From Shewanella sp. (lineage in GTDB: Bacteria; Pseudomonadota; Gammaproteobacteria; Enterobacterales; Shewanellaceae): a DNA stretch of 60,683 nucleotides. Both the position numbers and the translations under genes were made by a program. Location: contig NZ_JABSSM010000029.1 of the NCBI RefSeq assembly GCF_013214165.1, positions 1 through 60,683 of the forward strand. The letters run 5' to 3'. The notes under the pieces are model-generated. The model ran no database searches. It had not been told where the DNA came from and saw nothing but the letters and a program-made list of their open reading frames with translations. This document shows positions 53,163 through 60,683 of this stretch, piece after piece. The number at the start of each line of letters is the position of its first letter. Within the stretch, counting starts at the first letter, position 1.

Positions 53163-54575
53163 CTAGTCTTCATCAAACTTAGGGCCGGCATAATTATCGA
53201 AACGAGAGAATTGCCCCTGAAAGGTCAAAGGAACACGGCCAATGGGCCCGTTACGTTGCTTACCTATGATAATTTCTGCGACACCTTTATGCTCAGTATC
53301 GTGGTTATACACCTCATCACGATAGATAAACATGATTAAGTCGGCATCTTGCTCGATCGCGCCCGATTCACGTAAATCTGAGTTAACAGGACGCTTATCG
53401 GCACGTTGCTCCAATGAACGGTTGAGCTGTGACAGCGCAATGACTGGGATCATTAACTCTTTGGCTAATGCCTTGAGTGAGCGGGATATTTCAGAAATTT
53501 CTAAGGTACGATTATCTTTCAGAGCGGGCACCTGCATCAACTGAAGGTAATCGATCATGATCATCGACAGGCCGCCGTGTTCACGGGCGATTCGTCTGGC
53601 CCTGCTTCGAACATCGGTCGGAGTCAGACCTGAGCCGTCATCGATGTACATCTTACCTTGCTCCAGCATGATCCCCATGGTTGATGAGACACGCGCCCAA
53701 TCATCATCATCCAGCTGTCCGGTACGTATCTTGGTCTGATCCACTCGGCCCAATGAGGCCAACATACGCATCATGATCTGCTCAGCTGGCATCTCCAGGC
53801 TGAAAATCAGCACAGGTTTATCTTCATTGAGCGCCGCCTGCTCACACAAGTTCATCGCAAAGGTCGTCTTACCCATAGATGGACGCGCGGCGACAATAAT
53901 CAAGTCACCGGACTGGAAACCCGCCGTCATCTTATCGAGATCGTGAAAACCACTGGAAATGCCGGTCACACCACCCGTAGGGTTATTATAGAGTTCCTCA
54001 ATCTTATCGACTGTTTTCTCTAGAATCGCCTTGATGCCTTTCGGACCATCGTTGTCATTAGTGCGAGACTCGGCAATCTTAAACACCTTAGTCTCTGCAA
54101 AATCCAGTAATTCACTGGAGTTACGCCCTTCGGGATTAAAACCTGCATCGGCAATCTCGTTGGCAACCTTGATCATGTCACGTACCACGGCACGCTCACG
54201 CACAATACCCGCATAAGAGAGTATGTTGCCCGCGCTGGGAGTATTCTTGGCTATCTCACCAAGATAGGCGAAGCCGCCAGCATCTTCTAGCTGATCTTCA
54301 ATCTCTAATTGCTCAGAGACGGTGATGAGATCGATAGGATGACTGGCACCGATTAAGGTCGCCATCGCATTGAAAATCATCTTATGAGAGCGAGAATAGA
54401 AGTCTTCTGCAACCACAGCTTCAGACACCCTATCCCAGGCATCGGAATCCAGCATTAGACCACCGAGAACAGATTGCTCTGCCTCTAACGAATGTGGTGG
54501 CATCTTGAGAGCATCCATCTGGATATCTCTAGGCTTATGTTTGGCCTTGAAGGCACCTTGACCTTGCTGTGACAT
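53163..54575 (-). CDS. dnaB: Replicative DNA helicase DnaB
   Basis: 470 residues. N-terminal DnaG-binding domain (PPHSLEAEQSVLGGLMLDSD), then the RecA-like motor with Walker A VAARPSMGKTTFAMNL, DYLQLM and the arginine-finger part SDLRESGAIEQDADLIMFIY. Unwinds DNA at the replication fork. No intein or other insertion. Confidence 0.98.
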   Translation of the reverse strand: MSQQGQGAFKAKHKPRDIQMDALKMPPHSLEAEQSVLGGLMLDSDAWDRVSEAVVAEDFYSRSHKMIFNAMATLIGASHPIDLITVSEQLEIEDQLEDAGGFAYLGEIAKNTPSAGNILSYAGIVRERAVVRDMIKVANEIADAGFNPEGRNSSELLDFAETKVFKIAESRTNDNDGPKGIKAILEKTVDKIEELYNNPTGGVTGISSGFHDLDKMTAGFQSGDLIIVAARPSMGKTTFAMNLCEQAALNEDKPVLIFSLEMPAEQIMMRMLASLGRVDQTKIRTGQLDDDDWARVSSTMGIMLEQGKMYIDDGSGLTPTDVRSRARRIAREHGGLSMIMIDYLQLMQVPALKDNRTLEISEISRSLKALAKELMIPVIALSQLNRSLEQRADKRPVNSDLRESGAIEQDADLIMFIYRDEVYNHDTEHKGVAEIIIGKQRNGPIGRVPLTFQGQFSRFDNYAGPKFDED

Positions 54576-54685
54576 TTAATCTCCAAATTCCCAACGATTA
54601 CACAAAATATGATATAAAACTGACTCAACAACAACAGGAAATAAACAACTTCCTATCCATACAACGATTAAAATAAGGAATCACT

Positions 54686-56908
54686 ATGCGCAATGCATTG
54701 ATCTCAGCATTTGTGCTGTCATCTGGAGTCGCATTAATCTCTCTCGAGACCCATGCAGATGAGGGACAATGGCAGCCTTATCAAATGCCATCGATTGCAG
54801 ACAAACTTAGCGAAAGAGGAATCGACATACCGGCAAAACAGTTAGCCGACCTCACTCAATATCCAATGAATGCGGTTGTCGGACTCGGCTATTGTACAGC
54901 CAGTTTCGTCTCCCCCCAAGGGTTAGTTGTCACAAACCATCACTGCGCCTATAGAGCCATACAATACAACAGTAAAAAAGAGCACAATTATATTGCCGAT
55001 GGTTTCCTGGCAACAAGTAAAATCGATGAGCCGAGCGCGGGTCCTAACGAAAGATTATATATTACCGAAGCTGTGACCGATGTCTCCGAGCAAGTAACCC
55101 AAGACTTGAGCCAAGATCCTCTGGTGCGTTATGAAGAGATCCAAGCAAATAGAAAGTCTTTGATAAAAAGCTGTGAGAGTGATGACAACTATCGCTGCTC
55201 GGTCAGAAGCTTCCATAACGGCCTCGAATATTACCTTATCAAGCAGCTGATTATCCGTGATGTGCGTCTGGTATATGCACCACCTAAGAGTGTCGGTGCC
55301 TTCGGTGGTGATATCGACAACTATGAATATCCACGCCACGCAGGAGATTTCACCTTCTTGCGCGCCTATGTAGGCACAGATGGACAGCCTGCGGCATATG
55401 CCGAAGACAATGTGCCGTTCGAGCCTAAGAGTTATCTGAAGATAAATGCCGACGGTGTAAAGGCTGGCGATGGCGTATTTGTCGCCGGGTACCCAGGTTC
55501 GACCAGCCGCTATCGTTTAACCAGCGAACTTAAATTTGCCAGTGACTGGCTCTACCCCACCTTAGCGTCTCGATATCAACTGCGTATCGACACCATAGAA
55601 GCCATGGGAGACGAGAGTAGTGAAATTGAAATCAAATATGCCGGTACCTTGGCCTCTATGGCCAACCGCATGAAAAAATATAACGGCCTACTCGATGGTT
55701 TTAAGGCCACCGACATAGCAGGCATCAAGCAGAGCCGTGAAGATGACTTCAAGCAATGGCTGGCAACCGATAAGACCTACCAGACTTATCAAACCCAGTT
55801 CACCCAACTCGAGCGCCTACTCAGCAAGAAGCGTATCGATAGCCAGACACGATACTATTATGAAAATGCCCAGTCTAGTACGCTTCTGGCTGCGGCCAAC
55901 AAGCTATATAGGCTGTCGAAAGAGAAGACTAAGCCCGATGCGGAGCGTGAAGAAGGTTATCAAGAACGAGACATGAAGATGTTCAAGGCTCGTCTCAAAC
56001 GCATCGATGCCAGCTTCGATACTTCAGTAGATAAAGCCCTATGGCTACAGGATTTACACGCTTACAAGGCTCAAGACAACCGAGTGGCCGCTCTGGACGC
56101 TATGCTTATCGATAACCAAGCGTCCACCTCTCTATCTGAAAAACTAGATGGCCTTTACTCGCTTACCTCACTGACAAATCAAGATAAACGACTAGCCTGG
56201 ATGGACGCCGAGGCCGACGCGTTCGAGACCAGTGCCGATCCCTTTATTCGTCTTGCGGTAGCACTGTATGATACCAATATGGCCCAGGAAAAAGACCAAA
56301 AGACCTTAGCCGGTCAGCTATCTAAGGCTCGCCCCGGTTACATGAAAGCCATCATTGCCTATTACCAAGCCAACGACTGGCCAGTCTATCCCGATGCGAA
56401 TGGCACACTGAGAATCACCTATGGCATGGTCGACGGATATCAGTCGAAAGATGCCTTATATAAACAGCCTTTCACTCGCCTAGAAGGCATAACAGCCAAG
56501 CATACTGGCGTAGCGCCCTTCAACGCGCCACAGAAAGTCCTAGATGCCATTAAAGAGCAGAGATATGGCAGCCACAAGGTCGCCTCGGTCATAAAAGATC
56601 CCAGCACCTGGTTGTGTCGACTGTTTTCTTGCTTAGATAAACCCGCAGCGTTTAACTCGGTACCGGTAAACTTCCTCTCCAGTGTCGACACCACAGGCGG
56701 AAACTCTGGTTCACCCGTGTTTAACGGCAAGGGAGAATTAGTTGGCCTAAACTTCGATTCCACCTATGAAGCGATAACCAAGGACTGGTTCTTCAACCCC
56801 ACCATCACCCGCGCCATACATGTAGATTTCCGCTATATCCTCTGGATGATGGATGAAGTGGACCATGCGGATAACTTGATAGCCGAGTTAGATTTAGTCA
56901 GGAACTAG
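54686..56908 (+). CDS. S46-family dipeptidyl-peptidase (DPP7/DPP11 type)
   Basis: 740 residues with signal peptide (MRNALISAFVLSSGVALISL). Catalytic His in VVTNHHCAYRAIQ (H85/H86) and nucleophile Ser676 in TTGGNSGSPVFNGKGE; the double trypsin-like lobes are split by a helical domain (~300-530). Removes dipeptides from peptide N-termini in the periplasm, feeding amino-acid use. The exact side-chain preference cannot be read. A terminator follows directly. Confidence 0.92.
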   Translation: MRNALISAFVLSSGVALISLETHADEGQWQPYQMPSIADKLSERGIDIPAKQLADLTQYPMNAVVGLGYCTASFVSPQGLVVTNHHCAYRAIQYNSKKEHNYIADGFLATSKIDEPSAGPNERLYITEAVTDVSEQVTQDLSQDPLVRYEEIQANRKSLIKSCESDDNYRCSVRSFHNGLEYYLIKQLIIRDVRLVYAPPKSVGAFGGDIDNYEYPRHAGDFTFLRAYVGTDGQPAAYAEDNVPFEPKSYLKINADGVKAGDGVFVAGYPGSTSRYRLTSELKFASDWLYPTLASRYQLRIDTIEAMGDESSEIEIKYAGTLASMANRMKKYNGLLDGFKATDIAGIKQSREDDFKQWLATDKTYQTYQTQFTQLERLLSKKRIDSQTRYYYENAQSSTLLAAANKLYRLSKEKTKPDAEREEGYQERDMKMFKARLKRIDASFDTSVDKALWLQDLHAYKAQDNRVAALDAMLIDNQASTSLSEKLDGLYSLTSLTNQDKRLAWMDAEADAFETSADPFIRLAVALYDTNMAQEKDQKTLAGQLSKARPGYMKAIIAYYQANDWPVYPDANGTLRITYGMVDGYQSKDALYKQPFTRLEGITAKHTGVAPFNAPQKVLDAIKEQRYGSHKVASVIKDPSTWLCRLFSCLDKPAAFNSVPVNFLSSVDTTGGNSGSPVFNGKGELVGLNFDSTYEAITKDWFFNPTITRAIHVDFRYILWMMDEVDHADNLIAELDLVRN

Positions 56909-56912
56909 ATAA

Positions 56913-56941
56913 CAAAAGGTCCTAGAATCTAGGACCTTTTG
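56913..56941 (+). terminator. Terminator after the S46 peptidase gene
   Basis: CAAAAGGTCCTA and TAGGACCTTTTG form a tight hairpin with a 5-nt loop and a T run, a few bases after the stop codon. Confidence 0.88.
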
Positions 56942-57334
56942 CTACATTCCCCTTTCAAACTGCCTCCCTCTTAGTAAAAAATTACTATTCATACACACCC
57001 TCAGCGTATACATACCTTTACAATCGCGTGAAAAAACCAGGGCAGAGTAATACACTGCAGCCAAAATAAAACACGCTACTTAAAACTAAGAACCTGCCAA
57101 AACAAAAAACCAACCACCACAAATAACACAGACACCAAAACAAAAAAACAACCAACAAAAACAATGCGTAAAGTAAGGCTTACGAAAAAACAATTGTGCT
57201 GCTACATATTTATAAATATTTCTATTTGTAATATTGAATAATTTGTTGCGGATATGTAATATTGAGCATGCAACGATTAACAACACTAACATTGCAACCA
57301 CAAAAAAATAAGAGTGTAAAATCAAGGACTGAAG
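56942..57334 (+). other. Intergenic leader of the TonB receptor, partly A/C-only
   Basis: 393 bp with no gene. About 68 bp (57097-57164) are almost purely A and C on the plus strand. Further on, TGTAATATTGA occurs twice, 28 bp apart (57227 and 57255), possibly regulator half-sites. Confidence 0.55.
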
Positions 57335-60300
57335 ATGAATATGAGAATGAATTTTAAACGATCATTGCTAGCGGCGTCGATTTCGGCACTGTTGGCAATA
57401 AGTACACCTGTATTAGCAAACAGCGCTACTGGCTCAATATATGGTAAAGCGAGTGTAGGGGAGCAGATCACCTACCGTAATACTCAAACTGGGGTTAGCC
57501 GTACAATCACGATTGGTAATAATGGGCGCTTTAACATTCAAAGTATTCAGCCTGGTACTTACGAAGTCACTGACTCTAGTGGAAATCAAAGGGAAGTGAG
57601 AGTAAACCTAGGTACTGGTACGCTTGTTTCCTTCAACGATATTGAAGTACTTTCGGTAACTGGCTCACGTATTACTTCAATTGATACCTCAACAGCTGCA
57701 TCTTCGTATGTATTTACGGCTGAAGAAGTAGATAAACTCCCATTGGGCCGTGATGCTGTTTCTATTGCATTATTAGCACCAGGTGCAATACAAGGGGGCG
57801 GAGCTTTTGACCTTAACCTTCCATCATTTGGTGGTGCTTCTATTGCTGAAAATGGTTATTACATCGACGGTATGGATGTGACCAACTTACGTACTATGCT
57901 CGAGTTTGCAACGCTACCTCAAGATGCTATTGCCCAAACTGAAGTAAAAAGTGGTGGTTACGGCGCAGAATATGGTCGTTCATTAGGTGGTATAATCAAT
58001 ACCATCACCCGTTCTGGTTCAAATAATTTTGAATTTGGTGGCTCAGTTTATTACACTCCTGAATATCTACGCGGTTCTGCAAAAAACACTACCGAATATG
58101 TAAATAAAGACGATGATATTAGCATTTATAAAGCTGAAGACACATACGATTCGTTACAGTATAACGCATTTGCTAGTGGTGCAATTATCGAAGATGAACT
58201 GTTCTTTTTTGTTAATGTCGAAGGGCAGAAGAAACAGCGCAATAACTATTCTAAAAACTCCAGTTACGAATATGGGATTACTAACCCAAACTACCTAGCA
58301 AAAATAAACTGGTTTATTACCGATGACCATTCCGTTCGATTCACCCATATAAACAATGAAACAACTAGGGATTACAAAAACTACGATAATCCGGATGATC
58401 CTAATAGTCCTGATCCTGACAACCCAGATGCTCTACCATATACAGGAGCTCATGGTAATCTAACTTCTGAATACAGCTATACAACAGGTGGCACGGTTAA
58501 TATCTTTGCATATACCGGTTACTTAACAGATAACATCACCTTAAATGCAATGTACGGTGAATTAGAGTCTTTATATGCCAAAGTACCTAACTTACCAGGT
58601 GACGATTGTGCTTACGCATGGGATACAACCGGCGGTGTTGGTTATGGTGGAAGAACTGCTATAGGCTGCTGGAATGCACCTGTTCAATCGACAGTAATTG
58701 ATCAAGTTGATGATAAAGATGAAAGAACCAGCATAAAATTGGATATTGACTGGGCTGTTGGTGATCACTTAATTCGTTTTGGCTACAATAGTGAGCAATA
58801 TGATTCAACATCTCCTGGTGAGAAGTATTCAGGTGATAACTACTACCGTTATGTTACTGCTGATACAGATGAAAATGGCTGTAAAATAAATGGGGTAGAC
58901 CTTGCATGTGGCACTGAAACATTACGTCATAGAACATCATTTACACAAACAGCAACCTTTAAGACTGAAAATACAGCCTATTATCTAGAAGACAACTGGC
59001 AGTTCTCAGATGACTTATTGTTATACGCTGGTGTTCGTGCTGAGCAATTCTCCAACTATGCTGGTAATGGAGAAGTATTTGTTGAGTCTGATACTCTAAT
59101 TGCTCCTCGCTTTGGTTTTTCATGGGATGTTAACGGTGACTCATCAGCAAAACTGTTCGCAACTCTAGGCCGAAATTATATTCCGGTAGCATCAAATACC
59201 AACATTCGTGCTACTCGTGAAGAGCTATTTACTGAGAATTGGTATACGGTTCCTGATGGATGGAATGCGGATGGCTCGCCAGTCTCTCAAGGTCCTGAAA
59301 TTGGAACTGGTGTCTATGATAATCAGATACCTAAACCTGAACGTATTGCAGATGTCAACCTTGAGCCTATGCACCAAGATGAGTTAATCATCGGTTATCA
59401 GCAGTTTATTAGCGATGATTGGACTATTGGAGCGAAAGTTACAGGTAAAATGATCCAAAGTGGTATGGATGATTTCTGTGCTAATGATGGATTCACTCGT
59501 TGGGCTGCCGATAATGGTTATGATAATTTTGATCCAAAATCACTTGCTGGTTGCATATTGATCAATCCAGGTAAAGATATTACGATTGCGATGGATCTGA
59601 ACAATGATGGCAATTTAACAAACACAACTACGCCTAATTCTTACCATAACCTACCTGAATATGACCGTAAGTATACTGGTTTAGAGTTAACGCTAGATAA
59701 GCAATTCAGTGATAGCTGGAAGATAAACATGTCGTACGTGTTATCAAAAACTTGGGGAAATGCTGAAGGGTATGTCAACTCATCTTTAGCTCAAGAAGAT
59801 GCAGGTGCAACGCAAGACTTTGACCACGCTAACTTCATGCACGGTGCTGATGGTAATCTACCAACAGATAGAAGACACCAGTTTAAAGTTTATGGACTAT
59901 ATGAAATCACTGATGAGCTATTTGTTTCAGCTAATGCATCGCTAGTTTCAGGTATACCATTAAGCTGTCAAGGTTTTGTAAGTCTTGATGGTATGGAACA
60001 AGGCGATGGTTCAACAGCTTACGATGCACCAAACTTTAAGCGTTATGGTGCTTCTAGCTTCTATTGTAAAAATGAAGCTGGTGAGCAAACGTTAACTTCG
60101 CGAGGTTCTGAAGGCCGCACTGATTGGTTGTTTAATCTAGACCTTGGTCTATCTTACTCACCTGCATTTGCTGAAGGCTTAACCTTAAAAGCTTCAGTGT
60201 TTAATGTATTGAACACACAAGATGCTACCGTTCTTGATCAACAAAAAGATCAAGATCAAGGCAGTGACGCTACTAACCCGGGCTACTTAAAGCCTACCGC

Positions 60301-60349
60301 TTATCAAACTCCACGTTACGTTCAATTATCTGCACATTACAAATTCTAA
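57335..60349 (+). CDS. Oar-like TonB-dependent receptor
   Basis: 1004 residues. Signal peptide (MNMRMNFKRSLLAASISALL...), a carboxypeptidase-regulatory-like domain (residues ~30-100; GTYEVTDSSGNQREVRVNLG), a plug (TAEEVDKLPLGRDAVSIALL, GYYIDGMDVTNLR, GGIINTITRSGSNNFEFGGS) and a large barrel ending VQLSAHYKF. Such Oar-type receptors in Shewanella-like bacteria take up peptides or other polymers. The S46 peptidase next door fits a role in peptide use. An Asp/Pro-rich loop (DNPDDPNSPDPDNPDA) is on the cell surface. Confidence 0.9.
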   Translation: MNMRMNFKRSLLAASISALLAISTPVLANSATGSIYGKASVGEQITYRNTQTGVSRTITIGNNGRFNIQSIQPGTYEVTDSSGNQREVRVNLGTGTLVSFNDIEVLSVTGSRITSIDTSTAASSYVFTAEEVDKLPLGRDAVSIALLAPGAIQGGGAFDLNLPSFGGASIAENGYYIDGMDVTNLRTMLEFATLPQDAIAQTEVKSGGYGAEYGRSLGGIINTITRSGSNNFEFGGSVYYTPEYLRGSAKNTTEYVNKDDDISIYKAEDTYDSLQYNAFASGAIIEDELFFFVNVEGQKKQRNNYSKNSSYEYGITNPNYLAKINWFITDDHSVRFTHINNETTRDYKNYDNPDDPNSPDPDNPDALPYTGAHGNLTSEYSYTTGGTVNIFAYTGYLTDNITLNAMYGELESLYAKVPNLPGDDCAYAWDTTGGVGYGGRTAIGCWNAPVQSTVIDQVDDKDERTSIKLDIDWAVGDHLIRFGYNSEQYDSTSPGEKYSGDNYYRYVTADTDENGCKINGVDLACGTETLRHRTSFTQTATFKTENTAYYLEDNWQFSDDLLLYAGVRAEQFSNYAGNGEVFVESDTLIAPRFGFSWDVNGDSSAKLFATLGRNYIPVASNTNIRATREELFTENWYTVPDGWNADGSPVSQGPEIGTGVYDNQIPKPERIADVNLEPMHQDELIIGYQQFISDDWTIGAKVTGKMIQSGMDDFCANDGFTRWAADNGYDNFDPKSLAGCILINPGKDITIAMDLNNDGNLTNTTTPNSYHNLPEYDRKYTGLELTLDKQFSDSWKINMSYVLSKTWGNAEGYVNSSLAQEDAGATQDFDHANFMHGADGNLPTDRRHQFKVYGLYEITDELFVSANASLVSGIPLSCQGFVSLDGMEQGDGSTAYDAPNFKRYGASSFYCKNEAGEQTLTSRGSEGRTDWLFNLDLGLSYSPAFAEGLTLKASVFNVLNTQDATVLDQQKDQDQGSDATNPGYLKPTAYQTPRYVQLSAHYKF

Positions 60350-60366
60350 TTAAATTTGTACTTAGA

Positions 60367-60394
60367 AACGGCCACTTTGAGTGGCCGTTTTTTT
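60367..60394 (+). terminator. Terminator after the TonB receptor
   Basis: ACGGCCACT-TTG-AGTGGCCGT hairpin followed by seven Ts, 18 bp past the stop codon. Strong rho-independent terminator. Confidence 0.95.
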
Positions 60395-60683
60395 AGCCTA
60401 AATTTAATGTAATTAAGAAAACTGTCTGCATTGAAGGAAGATATACAATTAATGGCCTTATGATTCAATATCTAGGTCCTATTTTTTGGTATTTAGCCCC
60501 GAGATTCTCTCCCGGCTAAAGCCAGTCCTACACCCTAGCCTCCGCTTTTCTGCAGGCGGTGTTTTTCAAGGTAGTTGGCACTCTTTACTTAATTTTACGC
60601 TACATTTCTTACATCCGTTTCAGGCTCTTTATCTGGATTCAACATTACTGGGCCCACGGGCTCACAGTTCCTGATGCCGTTAG
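60395..60683. other. Right-end stretch without a gene
   Basis: No supported gene. Short frames here lack a ribosome-binding site and look random. A weak hairpin (GCCTCCGC / GCAGGCGG) is present near 60540-60560. Confidence 0.5.

Noticed and set aside
60486..60674. 62-codon open frame at the right end
   Set aside because: Composition looks random, no start signal is present, and it follows a strong terminator.
1..60683. CRISPR arrays, tRNA or rRNA genes, insertion sequences
   Set aside because: No spaced direct-repeat array, cloverleaf, rRNA-like stretch or transposase was seen on reading both strands.

Overview
The window reads as chromosomal DNA of a Shewanella-like marine gammaproteobacterium. 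The genus is an inference from the neighbouring dnaB and alr genes, the S46 dipeptidyl-peptidase, the Oar-like TonB receptor and the style of the B12 locus. No rRNA, tRNA or CRISPR array is visible.

Region 1 (1 to about 27.4 kb) is most of a P2/HP1-type myovirus prophage; its left end lies outside the window. Late genes on the minus strand run gpO (scaffold/protease), gpN (capsid), an Ala-rich ORF, gpM, gpL, gpR, gpS, sheath, tube, a C4 zinc finger, endolysin, holin, tail chaperone and tape measure. The large terminase (gpP) and portal (gpQ) diverge from them on the plus strand, followed by an Ogr-type activator and an XRE regulator. The early region (15.7 to 23.2 kb, minus) carries two DNA methyltransferases, the gpA rolling-circle initiator, a PrtN-like activator, CII and a Cox-like protein. 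A plus-strand lysogeny operon encodes a CI repressor with a duplicated HTH domain, a two-BRCT protein and a small membrane protein. Facing it is an ApeA/HEPN-like candidate anti-phage gene. Two textbook -1 frameshift signals are visible: the tail chaperone (A AAA AAA) and the join between the Ala-rich ORF and gpM (A AAA AAG). The right end is a truncated dusA 5' fragment, next to a divergent fragment of a dusA-type integrase.

Region 2 (27.7 to 34.0 kb, minus) is a B12 uptake and salvage operon: btuB, btuD, btuC, cobU, btuF, a second cobU and a decayed cobC. A cobalamin riboswitch and a CRP-like site precede it.

Region 3 (34.1 to 49.9 kb, minus) is an ethanolamine-utilisation microcompartment operon: eutS-P-Q-T-D-M-M-N-E-J-G-A-B-C-L, then pduS-like, pduT-like and eutH, ending in a strong terminator. 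Compared with the enterobacterial order, eutH is at the end, eutK and eutR are missing, and an Fe-S electron-transfer pair (PduS/PduT) occupies that place. The ammonia-lyase EutBC needs adenosylcobalamin, which EutT, possibly PduS, and the adjacent B12 operon would supply.

Region 4 (50.4 to 60.7 kb) is ordinary chromosome: an Omp85-like outer-membrane protein, alr and dnaB on the minus strand, then an S46 peptidase and an Oar-like TonB-dependent receptor on the plus strand.
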